Shown: positions 24,405 through 36,639 of the stretch, in pieces
How the letters are laid out: each line of letters opens with the position of its first letter
How positions within the stretch are numbered: position 1 is the stretch's first letter
NCBI RefSeq assembly: GCF_020085105.1
Contig: NC_058065.1
Location: forward strand, 3,412,218 to 3,476,217
Direction: 5' to 3'
DNA from: Siniperca chuatsi
Taxonomy: Eukaryota; Chordata; Actinopteri; Centrarchiformes; Sinipercidae
Length of the DNA: 64,000 nt
Notes under the pieces: model-generated
Database searches by the model: none
Told to the model about the DNA's origin: nothing
Seen by the model: only the letters and a program-made list of their open reading frames with translations
Translations under genes and position numbers: made by a program

Positions 24405-24655
24405 ATGCAGCTACAGGTAAGTGAGAAAGTACGCTTTTTTTGTGATTGTATCCATCGTAAAACCAAATCCTGCAGCTTTTGTAGGATTTGAACAAGACCA
24501 GAACAGAACACGAGTACTTGCTCAAGCGTCACCTGTGACTCCTCTTCTTCGACCTGAAGACGCCACCAACACCAGTAGCTAAGAGTCCACCTTTTGTCTG
24601 CCCATTTTTTGGTAGGAGGTAGACTTGGTTGGATGAGCTTAATTGTCACACCAAG
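24405..24655 (-). pseudogene. possible fragment of a HECT/G2E3-like repeat-borne ORF
   Basis: The minus-strand frame contains EEEESQVTLEQVLVFCSG. This resembles the TLEQLL-FxTG segment of HECT-like proteins of the G2E3 type, which are amplified in fish genomes together with transposons. The reading then shifts frame: GFYDGYNHKKSVLSHLPVAAS lies in another frame. No start, splice site or complete domain is visible, so at best this is a broken remnant. The similarity is from memory and weak. Confidence 0.25.
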
Positions 24656-24984
24656 AGATGCTTCCAGCCCTCTCTAAGAAAGTTCTCATTGTTCCAGGAT
24701 ATTTCCTGATTGACTGCAACGCTCATAGACCTTTATAGAGCTGCACACAAGTTCTGTGGCCTCCAACAATGACCCTTGGAACCAAGAAGGATCAACATGT
24801 CTGTGTCTCTTGTTTTGAAGTTTATTTCTTAGTTTCACATCATCTTCTTTCTCGTAGGAACATAAGCCAAGGTTCCATGTAGCGCAGTTGGTTTACCGAA
24901 ATAAGCAGAAGGTGGTGCTAATGCTCCTGTCGGGTGCTGTTGTGCCATTGCAGAAGAAGAGGACACACTGAAATAACGTCAAAC

Positions 24985-25325
24985 CCATAGACTGCATAAA
25001 AGAAGTGGATGTAGCCTCCAGGCCTGAAAAGTGAAGCCAATGCGAAGCGCCTTAAACCTGCATTCTCTCTGATGGCCAGCAGGGGCGACTCCACTGGTTG
25101 CAGAAAGAAGTCCGATTGTATAGAAGTCGATGAGAAAATGAACCAAATTCTCACTTGATTTATTACCTCAGTAAACATTTTCATAATGACTTTATGGTCT
25201 CAGTCGCTAGTTTCAACTCTTCTTCAATACAGCATCATGTTCATTTTGTAAATTATGGTCCCATTTAGAGTCAAATAGATAAATAAAGCAGAGTGTGCTT
25301 TAGGTGACAGCGACCTGTCAGTCAG
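24985..25325. repeat. percomorph-type interspersed repeat
   Basis: The stretch from GACTGCATAAAAGAAGTGGATG through GGCCAGCAGGGGCGACTCC, TTTATTACCTCAGTAAACAT and AGCGACCTGTCAGTCAG has the look of a non-coding fish repeat I recognise as high-copy. It is seen once in this window. The class is not assigned. Confidence 0.5.
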
Positions 25326-25661
25326 GATGGAAGCATTGCGATGTGAATCCATGGCACTGTGTACAGCTCCATCCTCTCGTACAAAAAAACTTCTGGCTCC
25401 AAAAAAGGAAGATGCCGACGACCAAAATGCCAAACTGAGCACACATCAGTGGATTCATTCATTGATTGTGTTGGAAGATCTGTCTGTCAATCAACATGAG
25501 TTGTCCTTCAAACATAACACAAAGGACAACAGTGACATAATGCATCAGAACGTGTAAAATGACACACAATAAGCAAACTGCTTATTAATGTAACTTGACA
25601 TGTTGGATAAATTACAGGCTCAGAGATATTTACAAAACCTTGCCAAGCACTTGTGAACTAA

Positions 25662-25892
25662 TTAAGATGAAGCTAGATGAACAAACAAAGTGCCAAACGC
25701 CTTCTTCTGTATCTGTGTGGATCGTATACCATCTATCTGTGTTCTCCCTTTGATCCGGATCTGCTTCTCTTCGTTGTGTTGGGGCATCTGCTGGGCGACA
25801 AAGGCCCGTTTCAGAGGAAGCGGATGGCCGTGCATGTTAATGAAGACGTCCTTTTCACTGTTGAAGTTGGCCAGACGTGTGCCCTCCGCAGC
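25662..25892 (-). CDS. orphan coding-like exon, protein unidentified
   Basis: On the minus strand an acceptor (GAGCTCTCTTTAG) opens a frame at 25892 that runs 76 codons to a TAA at 25664-25662, as a terminal exon would. The translation begins AAEGTRLANFNSEKDVFINM. It is hydrophilic and rich in Lys, Gln and Arg, with no membrane helix or motif I know. Codon third positions in the first 60 codons are biased to G/C, unlike the surrounding AT-rich DNA, which argues for past or present coding. No convincing upstream exon was found. A weak candidate is 27295-27167 (QKALDEVIWGIQHIVE). It may be the end of an unrecognised gene, or a gene fragment or pseudogene. Confidence 0.4.
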   Translation of the reverse strand, partial: AAEGTRLANFNSEKDVFINMHGHPLPLKRAFVAQQMPQHNEEKQIRIKGRTQIDGIRSTQIQKKAFGTLFVHLASS

Positions 25893-25899
25893 CTAAAGA

Positions 25900-27625
25900 G
25901 AGCTCACAAACACTACATCTGCTACGGCCAAACAGGCAGGATTTGAGATGTCCCGCTGCCAGGTTTTTAGTCCAAAATGCTGTAAACAAACTTTTTTGGG
26001 GAAAAACTGACGTAAAGTTCAGTCAGGATTATCATTTAGTATTCCCAGAATATGCAGGATCCTTCTACTATATCCTTCCAAACACTTTTACTGGCTATTT
26101 CTTAGTAAAAACGTAGCAGCAGGAAATAAAGTATTCGGTACAAGGTTTCTAAAAAATGTTCTTAAAGACAGAAAGAATAGCACAGAAAGAAATAAAGAAA
26201 GAAAAATTTGACTTTTTGATCATTTTTCAAGACGAGGTGTTATTAAAATGGTAGAAATATTCATTTTGGCAGCAAACTCAAAGCATGATTTTGGATTTAA
26301 AACTTTTAAACATTAAAACGTGTGCAACAAGTGACCTTCATTTGCAATGTACATTGACCATTTAAATACAAAACCTGAACACAGCTCTCTGTTACATTTG
26401 ATAAACATAAAGAAAACTAAAGAACATTTTTGAACATGACATTATATAACCTTTTTTTACTAGCGGCTATAAAATGAAGGGAACAAAAACTCATAAGCAC
26501 GTAAAAGCTTTGATTTAAAAAGAAACATTTTAGCATAAATACTAGCTTTCATCCACCTGTTTTGTGCGCATTTTCAGTTTGCACATAAAAAAACCTGAAT
26601 GGAACGCTGGAAATTCGAACCATCACAAAAAACGTTTGAGATTTGACTCTCGCTTGTTTGATTACATCACCTTGTTGCACTCCTCTTCTTCTGCTATAAT
26701 TTAATGGCACCAACTGTTTATCTCACATGAACGAACTCCTGATTTTCAGATGTCAGCAGTGGATGGAGATTCGCATTTTCTTTTGCTGAATTTCTAAATA
26801 TTTTGTTAAGATTTGTACTAAATTTAAATGTAAACTTGTCTAGTGTTTGGTCTGTTTTTGGTACAGTGAAAGTGGGTCAAACACTTACATTACAGAATTT
26901 ACTGCATTGTAGCATGAAAGCATTCTGGATAGAGTTCCCTGAAAACACTCCCCTGTATGTATGTAAGACTGCAAGCAAGGCAGGAACTGATTTTCAAAAT
27001 AAATTGGACATTTTTAATACTAGTCTTGTGCACTTTGTGGCTCTGAAGATTTATCAAAAACAAAAATTGTAATGTGAGATATAACAAAGAGTGGAGAGTA
27101 TAGTTGCTTAACCTTACAGTAACAGTTGCATAAATCATTTGTTGAATGCATCTTAATGTGTCGTTTTTAGACTTCAGACCTTAACATTATGACAGAGCAG
27201 GTATATCTTGTGAATATGATATCAATAACCTCCACAATGTGCTGAATTCCCCAGATGACTTCGTCCAGCGCCTTCTGTGACCTCTGACCTCCCTCCACTC
27301 TTTGTATTTTCAGTTGGAGAACAGAGCCGTTTATTACATGATAAACTGCGTCTTTGTTTGATGGTAAATACACTCCTCACGCGGACGACTACAGACGGTT
27401 TCATTGTTCGCTTGAAACACTGAAACTCTGTGCGGAGAAACCGGCCGAGAGACAGCCAAAGATACTGGAAACATCTATAATTTCTCTCTCTCTTCATTTA
27501 TCTGTCAGTCTGACTTTTGGTTTGTCTGTCTGCTCAATGTGTGTCAGGAGTGAGACCTCGATTTTTAGGGTATAAAAGGCACAAAAGTAAAAAATATGAG
27601 ATAAAAGTCAACAGAATTATCTACC
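25900..27625. other. unassigned, AT-rich with one CpG patch
   Basis: 26100-27160 is AT-rich without exons I can support. 27240-27450 is richer in CpG and open in both directions (for example QKALDEVIWGIQHIVE on the minus strand). It might contain an exon of the gene ending at 25662, but splice sites there are poor. Confidence 0.3.
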
Positions 27626-27629
27626 AAGT

Positions 27630-28340
27630 CATCATTATGACTTGTTATCCCATAGTTTTAACTTACTATCTCAAAATTACGACTTATTAAGCAGAATATT
27701 TGAATATACTTTTGACTATCACAACTTTGATGAAGTCATAATTTTAACATGGTATCATATATTTTTGGTAGACTGTACAGTAGATCAGTTCAATTCAATT
27801 CAATTCAGTTTTATTTATATAGCGCCGATTCATAACAGAAGTTATTTCATTGCAATATATCATAACAATATCATAATTTTTTTGACTTATTTTGTGAACA
27901 GAAAATGGTTTGACAGAACTCAAAACTTGACTTATAAAGTGCTTTCATACTTTTGACTTTGTGAGTCACAATTTTGATTATTATCTCATAATTTTGAAGA
28001 AGTCATTATTTTAACACAGTAGGCTACCACACACATTTTTAGTATTGTACAGTAGATCAATATTTTAAGTTATAACAAGAAAAGGGTTTGAAAGAAACTG
28101 TTTCTTTGTACATAATTTAATGGTTTTGTGTTTAATACAGTTTTTCATTTTTTGTCATGTTTTATCTCACCATTTTAATTTACTATGCCAACATTATGAC
28201 TAATAAAGTAGCATACAGTTTTTTACTTATCATCTCAAAACGTATTAAGTCATAATTTTGACATAGTATCTCATAATTGTGGGATAGCACAGTAAATAAA
28301 TATTTTGACCTATACTTTTTACATAAAAAGTCATATGAGT
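27630..28340. repeat. degenerate minisatellite plus short LINE/SINE tail
   Basis: Imperfect units built on TCATAATTTTGACTTA and TATCTCATAATTTTG recur through the block. They are interrupted at 27785-27850 by CAATTCAATTCAGTTTTATTTATATAGCGCC-type sequence, the familiar 3' tail of fish non-LTR/SINE insertions, read on the minus strand. It is non-coding. Confidence 0.55.
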
Positions 28341-28654
28341 ACTATCACTAACTACTTTCACCGTTTCTTTTCTTTCTCTGGCAGAAAATGGCCTCCGTAA
28401 AGCTGTGTTTTGCGGTTATATGGTCAATAAAGTTTTAAATTTCTTTCTTCTGAGTGGATGTAATTTGCTGAACGTCATGTTTGATGTCATGAGGTCACTT
28501 TCCTAAAAAATCTAAATAAAAGAAAACAGCTTTTAAACTTAATCCCAGTTTTTCACCTGCAGCATAAGTGACAACCCTGACAGATTTTACACTTCGGCAT
28601 TTTCACACTCAACCCCTCTTTCTTTCTCTTTTCTTGTGTCTCTTTTAGCATTTT

Positions 28655-28745
28655 GTCTCCCGGGAGACGGCGTCCTCAAACGGCCGAGGTGTCCTCAGAG
28701 CCAGCTCGGGGTCCCTGAGCTGAGCTGTCGCCAAGGCAACTGGTC
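28655..28745. promoter_or_regulatory. CpG-rich patch with perfect RFX X-box
   Basis: GTCGCCAAGGCAAC (28727-28740) fits the RFX X-box consensus GTNRCC-N(0-3)-RGYAAC exactly. It sits in a short CpG-rich island that also holds the 14-bp palindrome GTCTCCCGGGAGAC (28655-28668). X-boxes usually lie within ~150 bp of transcription starts of ciliary and MHC-II genes. No gene start could be identified next to it. Confidence 0.4.
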
Positions 28746-28749
28746 AGCG

Positions 28750-29935
28750 CCTCCCGCAGGGCTGGAAAAGGTTTTGCCAGGCCACTGAGTCATCACCTGG
28801 CAGCCGATGTTAACCTGAGTTTTGGGTTCTTTCTTAAGCATTTTTAATGGTTATTTTCATTGTGTTATTTGTTTGATTTTCTCTCTCTAAGTCAAAGAAG
28901 TTGCTCCATTTACTGTTAGCCTTCTGTGACCTCTGAGCTTTAATCTTCTCTTTATTTAACCAATTGTTTTAGCAGGACAAAGGTTTCTGTTGACCTCTAT
29001 CCAAGTCTCTGTGGGAGGAAAAACCAGCATCTAAAAAGTAAGAAACAAAGTCATTCCCTGTACTTGTAATTCTCATAATTCAGCTTTAGAGGGCAGCAGT
29101 TTGTCAGGCACAAATCCTCAAGTTCCCAACAACCTCATCTCAGATCTATAATCATATTAACTCATATATCAGTAATCAAACTAAAAGGTCTCATTGTGAA
29201 CCAAAACACTTTTTTTCACCCCTTAAAATTGTCATGATTTCTCCAATAAATCATTATCTGATTTGATCAAAAAAATCACAGCTTTAAAAACTAAGGGTTC
29301 ATTTTATTATACGTTTTTAAGGGATTTTTTATGGAGATGTGATACAAGAATTTTATTGTGCCGCTTTTTGATGATTTACAGGTTTATTAATGGGTTGTTA
29401 ATGGCATCCAAAGTCTATAAAATGATCCCTGACTGATTACATTATCTTAAAATGACAATTAAAGGGTTTTTTCAGTGCATTTAATTAATTAAAAGCACCA
29501 TAAGACTCAGAAACACAGGGTTTATAGATTAAGGTCTTTTAGAAGGCTTCAACTCCATATTTTAACTAATATTAAAGGCGAATTAGCATTTATTAGGGGA
29601 AATGGGAAATGTATGTAAAGTGAGGTTAACGACGTGGTTCGTAGTCTGCTGTCTTAAAAACAGTAACAAGAATTAATTTTTTTCTGCTTTTTAAACTTAA
29701 ACTGAGATCGTGAGTTCTACAGAAATAATAGCACTACTCTACACACTGAGCCAAATTAGGTGAGCCATTACAGTTATTAGTTTTATTCCTCCCTCTGTGT
29801 CAGGGTCAAAAGGGTTCAATCTTAGTTAACACTCTCATCGATCAGTTGCATTGATTCCCCTTTAGTCAGCAATCCAGGCTGCAACCAACCACCTCTCAGT
29901 CACCAGCTGTTTGTGTGAAATTACATAACAACATG
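28750..29935. other. intergenic, no gene seen
   Basis: AT-rich DNA with no recognisable exon, RNA or repeat unit. Confidence 0.5.
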
Positions 29936-29939
29936 AAGT

Positions 29940-30350
29940 CAGTGGTGGAGGAAGTATTCAGATCCTTTACTTAAGTAAAAGTACTAATACCACACTATTA
30001 CAAGTAAAAATCTTACTTAAGTAAAAGTATGTAAGTTTAATCAGGAAAATGTACTTTAAGTATTAAAAGTAAAAGTACTCAATGCAGTAAAATGTCCCCT
30101 GTGACTGTTATACTGTTATATATTATATCATTAGATCATTATTCCTCGTGCATTAATGTAAAAGCAGGATTTTACCGCTGTAGATGGTTGAGCTGGAGCT
30201 CATTTTGAACTATTTTGTATCAGACTGCAGCTAATGATTATTTTCATTATGGATTAATCTGCTGATTAATTTCTCCATCAATCGATTGATTGTTTGATTT
30301 GTAAAATTCAGAAAATAGTGAGAATGCTTTAACATCTCTTCTTTAAGCCT
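29940..30350 (+). repeat. composite MITE copy (hAT-like start + ATCGAT core)
   Basis: CAGTGGTGGAGGAAGTATTC begins a forward MITE start. Near 30210 it passes through TTGTATCAGACTGCAGCTAATG into the ATCGAT-core repeat (ATCGATTGATTGTTTG). This is the same junction as near 9400 (inverted) and 50090. The right half of the MITE is missing. Confidence 0.7.
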
Positions 30351-33300
30351 TAAGTTTCTTTGAATCAGACATTGCAAAAGTTAAACCTCTGCTGGCGTTT
30401 TGCTGTTGATTTCACCAGGTAGAACTGTAGAAATGGTGGGACAGACAAAGCAGTTCACAGATGTCTCTTCCAGCTCAAAGGCTGCAGCCAGGAGCCCCGT
30501 TGACATTATGCATGTTGGTATCATGGTGCTCGCCCTGGCTGGTGTTTTCTTCCACTGGATTACTTCCTGGCATTGTGTCTGTGTGTCTGGCTGCCAATCA
30601 CAGTGTAATCTGGATGGATCCTCAATTTGTCTGTCAAACACCGAATCCCATCTGGCTCATTTGGTTGTTCGCACTGCAGCGGGCGGACAAACTGCTATAA
30701 ACCTGGATATTACGAAGGAGGAAAGTGTTTTCTGAAGGGTCAGGGCCGCTGTGAATGTTATTGTGCAGGGTGTTACCTTGAGTTATGGCTGCAATCAAGA
30801 CGCTCAGGTGATTTATGAAGGTCGGCGGTTGTCGCCTGGAGCTCAGAGGAGATGATTTTCTGTCTTGCTGTCTCCTCCTGTCTCTCCAACACACTTTTAC
30901 TACAAAAAAAAAAAAAAATGGACAAATAATTGAGTCCCTGATTTGCCCTTCAAATCTGATTTTTATTAAATCAAGAAAAACAATCTGCCAGCCACGGTTG
31001 GACTATTCCACTTTTTTTTAAAACCAAACAACTTACTTTCATTTCGGGTATTTTCAAGAAAGGAGTGTCACTATCTATACATTACACTGCTACTGCTGTC
31101 TCACAGGTTCAGTCTTACTGACTAAATGATGACATTTTACAGTTACATTTGCTAAAGTGGACTTTGACAAGACACGTAGCTTTTGCAAGAGACTGAGACT
31201 GAAATATTTAGATTCAAGGACTGAGACTCCGAGGTCTGTCTGAGAGTTTATATAGTTCAAATGTCAAAAAAGACAAGGTGCATCTGATATTTCACCTTGC
31301 AGTAATTAAGATGACATTCTTGTCCAAAGTAACTTGACATTTTCAGTCATTTTATACACGTTCATGGTAAAATTACAAAGAAAAAGTTCTGTTATTTTTG
31401 TAGGAAGCAAAAAGTTACACTAAATATAACTTTAAAACATGGACGAAACACTGATAACTTCGCCTGTAGCTTTAAAAAAAGGAAGTTTAATGAGTTTAAC
31501 TCTCACTCAACATCTTTATCTGTTCCAGGAGCAATTTGGATTTTGACATAAAGGTGCAGCTGAGGTGAGACAAGCACGTGGCAACCACCACGACTGACTG
31601 TAATAGGCTGAAACAAATGTCAATCAAGCAAATATTTCACAAAACAAAACTCTCTTTATAACATAATTATATTTGACACACCTGAAATGGAAAACGGTGC
31701 ACTGTAAACTTCATTGAGTAGAGCAGGTAAAAGCTGAGGCAGGAAGTCAGTCTGCAAACTGTGATGGATGTTTATAACAAACAGTTTGGGTCATAATTTA
31801 ACATAATTTGACTAACCTGAATGTTTATTTACAACCTGACTGCCCATGACGTTGCTGTGTTCACAGATCTCAGATAATAACATACAATGAATTATTACTG
31901 ATAGGAATAATGGACACGTTTTAATAATCCAGAATTATGCTTTCAACTGATTTGAATTCATCTAATTTGAATCAGACACCACATAAGTTTAACCACTACT
32001 GGCTTTTGGCTGCCAATGTCAGATGATATTAAATTACCTGTGTGACGTCTGACTTGAAAGAGATTACAGTACATATGATTTTCAATCTAAAATTACTCCA
32101 GTATGCAGATGACATTAAATTATATGTTGACTAAAGAAAGTGACAGATTTAATCTGTAATAGAACACAAATAGAATGAACATGAATATGAACATGAATGA
32201 ACATCTTTATTTTTTGGCGGCGTATCGAGCCACTGCGGCGGATTTGAACCTGCGCCCTCTCTCCGTTGCTGTGGCAACCTCGAATGTGCCAGCGTTGCAG
32301 GGCTTTTGCAGCTGCAGAGTGGCCATCTCATGTCGCATCTTCCCCTCCCTAATCCCATAATCCTCTCCTGCCTCCACTCTCACCCCCCCGATGGGATTAG
32401 AGGCTCCTGGATCAGAGCGCTCTATCCTCCACACACACACACACACCTACCTGATGGCCTACATATCCACTTCCTCCTTCCAGTTTGGCCTAATTGGGCT
32501 GACAGGAAAACATACTACAAGACAATAAATAGGTTTAAAGGCTGTGGACTGAAGAAAGGTCAGTGATGAATCACTATGAACAACAACATCCATCGTAAGC
32601 TGTTTAGTCTCAATACTGATCCTTTAAATCTACCCACTGGTGAAGGACATTCACTTTGTTAAAATGTGCTTCAAGAGCTTTCTGATATAGGGACATTTTC
32701 TTGATACTAGATGAATTTTCTGCCTTATGTTCACAAAAACTGTCCATTTTAAGAAGTTTACTATATTGGATGTCCAAAAATCTTCTAAGTGACTAAATCT
32801 GTCTGCTGAGTTAATATTTTCTACTCTTTCCAGCATAAGTATGTACAGAGACACATTTTAATTTTAATTTGGTTGTGGTGTAACTTTTCATTTATATGTT
32901 TCAGGTCACAAATTGTCAGTTTGTTTCAAATGAATTTATCTCCAACCAACTTATCTTGACTCTTACTTTGGACAGTTTACACAAATCAAACAAAATCACA
33001 ACACCAAAACATCTGACGATGGAGCAAGACAATAAATCGCATGACATCGCCTCCACCACTTTCCACTCATTGCTGTCGGGGTCTTAGTGCTTTGAGCTAG
33101 CTCACTGGCAAACATTGTGTAGATAATGTCCTCAACAATTTATTTGACTCTGTGATTTAGTTTGTACTTGTAATCTTAGAGGCAAGGGACATACAGATGA
33201 GGAATCTGAAAAACAACAGTATTAATCTTCTCTTATGTATCCACAGCAGGCAAAGACTAAACTTTCTGAAGGAAATGATGCATGGCCGGATTAATCTGCC

Positions 33301-36055
33301 AGGGGGCCCTGGGGCAAAAATGAGCTGCAGGGTCCCCTTATAACCACCAGGTCCTCCCACTCTCTGTGCAGTGTGTACAGCTTTTTCTATGCTGGAATAC
33401 TCCTGATGGTAATTTGATAAAAACCTTTATTTAAAAGTATACATACACACCATATAAGCATGAAACTGAAATGAAGGTCTTTCAAACAAACTAGATACTA
33501 AAACAGGGACCCTTTTCAAGAGAGGGGCCCTCGACCTGCCCGGCTGGTAAATAATAAAATTCATCATTCAAAAGTAGAGGAAGACTATGGTGCCCATGAC
33601 AGTCATACTGTATTTACCTTAACGACAAACTACTCCACCTCCTGCACGTCACTGTCTGTCAAACACTGGCTGGGCCATCAGAGCCATTTTTAGCTTGTTA
33701 GTTAATTAGGTGAATCAGATCACAGACAAATCACACACCTGGTGGAAGTCCTGCCGTCCTCCTTCGTAAGCAGACAGCAAGACTTCAGGCCTGAGACGTC
33801 AGAAAGGTTTGACTGTAGGTCGTGATATTTAAAGAAAAGGTTTGAGAACAGCTGATGAAGCTCATGAGACAATCATGATTAGAATTATCACTTATCATTT
33901 CCCTGACTGATACTGTCTGAGTCTCCTCCATTTTCTCCTCGAAAAATTCTAGCCTTCTTTTTAACCATTTAGACACTTCAAAGTTAAGAGAAAAAAGATG
34001 GACACAGATGATGAATCATATGTCACAATGGACAGTTTAAAAAAAGGCTCAAAATAGATATTGCAGAACCAGAGATAGTCTTTTTTTTTTTTTTTCTTCC
34101 TTGTCAAAATCTGGCTCCTACATTACCCACAATGCAACATCACCACAGAAAGTTCAGACAGAGATTGTTTTCATTTTCAAACTTTTTTAATATATGCAGT
34201 TGTGCTCACCTGTAACCACACTTTGATGTGTAAAATCAGTGGTGCTCCCCTTTAAGATTCGGCAGGCTGAACCGAGAAGAGAGCTACCAGCTAGATGGCT
34301 ACTATTACTGCCAGCCTTGCAGGAGGACATAGCATCGTGTAGGTGAGACAGAGTGCAGTCCTGCAGCTACAGGTGAGTCAAACCTGTTCCTCCAAGTCTA
34401 GAGAACCAAACGGAAACACTGTCACGTCAAACTTGCTGTGAGCAGGAGCAGGATCTCAGGTTGCGGGCACAGGTGGGTTTTCAAAATGTTCCAAATTAGT
34501 GACGTTTCATTGTGCAACAGTTCATATTTACAGATTTTCCCATATAGTGGACCTTGACACAACTGCCCTTACAGACATGAAGAAGGTTGCGTGGAACTGA
34601 ACTGCACCCGTGACCTTTTGTCCACTTTTGCAATGGGTTATGGTTCATCAAGACTTGTATGTTTGCTAAAAATGTTTATATTACCCAATACTTTACTAAA
34701 AAGAGAGAGAAAAGTAGAGAAAAATGAACAAAGTAGAGAAAAATGAACAAAAGTCTTGAGCTCTGTTCTGTTTGAGTGGGAAATGGTAGATAAAGATAAT
34801 AAAGCCACAGTAAACAGACAACGTTGACGGGAACCTTTGTGGAAAAAGGAAGCAAAATTCACTTTCTAATTTCCTGTCATTCTAATGAATATAAATCTGA
34901 AAATATTTAGTCTGGCACATTTAACAATCTTTGTCTCAGTGTTTGCACAGCAGGTGTCTGCCAGGCATTAAACTAAAGAAAGTCATTTAAAGCAGCAGTA
35001 AAGACGTCTTCTTTAGTGTTTTGACAGTCTTGTGGTGAGCGCCCAGCGTGACAGCGACCACACAGAGCTAATCTTTCCACCGAAACTTCCCCCGCACACA
35101 CAGAAACAGCCCAAGACAACCACAACACCATATGGTGAACACTAAGCTCCCGTCAGGTCATAACAGCAACGCTTCAAACTCTCAGGGAGGCTCTGACGTG
35201 GCTGCCCCGACTTCCCTGGAGCCTTCAGAGGGGATTACTGATGTCGAAGAAACGATGAGCTACACTTCATCGAGCTGTGACTTCTAACTGAAAAAAATAA
35301 GTGACACAATGCAAAGAGATAATCCTGCTTTTGAAAGCATCCTGGGTACATGACTGATGTGCAAAATTAGGACACTATAGGAGCTTTTATATCTATCATC
35401 CTTAAAGTCATGTTTTCCCCAAATTTAAATGTGTTGTATATTGGTCCAGACTTTTCTTTTGTTTGCACGTCTGGTTGATGCTGATAAATGTTGCAAAAAC
35501 ATTTTTTATAGTATAATTTATAGTATAATTTAAGTTTTAGATTCAGGCATTTAGCTGATGCTCTTGGAGTGTCAAAGCAAGAAGCACCTCAAGGTCAAAG
35601 CTGAAGAGTTGTAGCTAGATTGACTCATACTGTTGAGGAAGTTACAGAACGAGCTACACTGACTTTTAGAATATAATATTGAAGTTACCTTAAAGCTTAA
35701 ACTGAAGTCTCACAAATCTCTTTGAAACATCCCATATTGTTTTGCTTACAGTGCTTTCCTGGGTTACCCAAAAGGGACACACTTAAAATTCTAGTTGGCA
35801 AAACAATCTCACCACAAGGTCCATTAGTAGCTGTTCTGGAGCTTTCAAACACATCACATGGTCTTCCTCAGCAGATGGAGTTTGTAGGAAACTTGTTTTT
35901 GAGAGTGTTTTTTATTACTTGGTCTTGTTCTCTAGAAAAAATCAATACTGCCTGATGACTGATATCTGTCGGTAGTTACTATGTATGTGTGTTTGTGTCC
36001 TTACACACTGTTTGTAATTAAATATGATGTATAACTAAAACTGCCTTGCCTTCAT
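30351..36055. other. intergenic, no supported gene
   Basis: 30400-30735 is open on both strands and less AT-rich. The plus frame has a hydrophobic run (VGIMVLALAGVFFHWI) but no start or splice support. 32205-32440 includes a tRNA-like word (GGTTCAAATCC on the minus strand) in a SINE-like GC-rich patch. 33280-33545 has two GGGCCC-rich blocks. Poly-T at 34081 and short (CA)n near 32433 are simple repeats. No gene is supported. Confidence 0.4.
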
Positions 36056-36059
36056 GAAA

Positions 36060-36260
36060 TTAGGGGTTTCCCAGAGCCGTTTTTGACCAACAGTCCAAAA
36101 CCCAAGGAAATTAATTTTACAATGATATAAAACAGACAAACTAAAGAAACTAATGACTTTAGCAATTAACAAATTATCCAAAAAGTTGTCAGCTAATTTT
36201 CTGTGGATTTTCTCATCAGTGTTTCAGAGTAATGATTTTAGAACTACATAAAATAAATCA
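36060..36260. repeat. decayed ATCGAT-core repeat relative
   Basis: GTTTTTGACCAACAGTCCAAAACCC, ATGATATAAAACAGA and ACAAATTATCC recall the repeat at 63665-63815 and the group of core repeats in this window. It is strongly diverged. Confidence 0.4.
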
Positions 36261-36517
36261 AAGCAGGTAAACTTAAACTGGAAATGTTCTCTCACTACTT
36301 TGGCAGAGGAAAATTAAGACGTGACAAAAATAATGTTTTATCTGTGAGGGTCCAAACTTTATGATGATGCACTGCTGTAGATTAAACTACCCAACAGTAG
36401 AGAAAGTAGCTCAACCTTAAACATCTACAGCAGTAAATTACAACAGTACAACATACACATTAATGCAGCAGTAATATTAATCCAAATCAATATATATACA
36501 GTAAAACACTGACAGGG

Positions 36518-36632
36518 AACATTTTACCAAGTACTTTTACTTTTGATACTTTTAATACATTTAGCTGATAATACTTTTACTTAAGTAAGGTTTTAAATGT
36601 AAAAGTAAAGGATCTGAATACTTCTTCCCCAA
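36518..36632 (-). repeat. hAT-like MITE end fragment
   Basis: In reverse complement this is GGGGAAGAAGTATTCAGATCC followed by CTTACTTAAGTAAAAGTATT. It represents about the first 115 bp of the MITE family. Confidence 0.7.
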
Positions 36633-36639
36633 CTGATTC

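Noticed and set aside
27354..27575. Plus-strand frame FDGKYTPHADDYRRFHC...
   Set aside because: It opens just after a stop with no ATG or good acceptor in phase. It could not be linked to any exon.
30381..30735. Open frames on both strands, the plus one with a hydrophobic run
   Set aside because: No splice sites, start context or known motif. Openness on both strands suggests low stop density rather than coding.
32205..32360. Possible tRNA gene on the minus strand (GGTTCAAATCC B box)
   Set aside because: The T-stem does not pair and no acceptor stem or A box is in place. It is at most a SINE trace.
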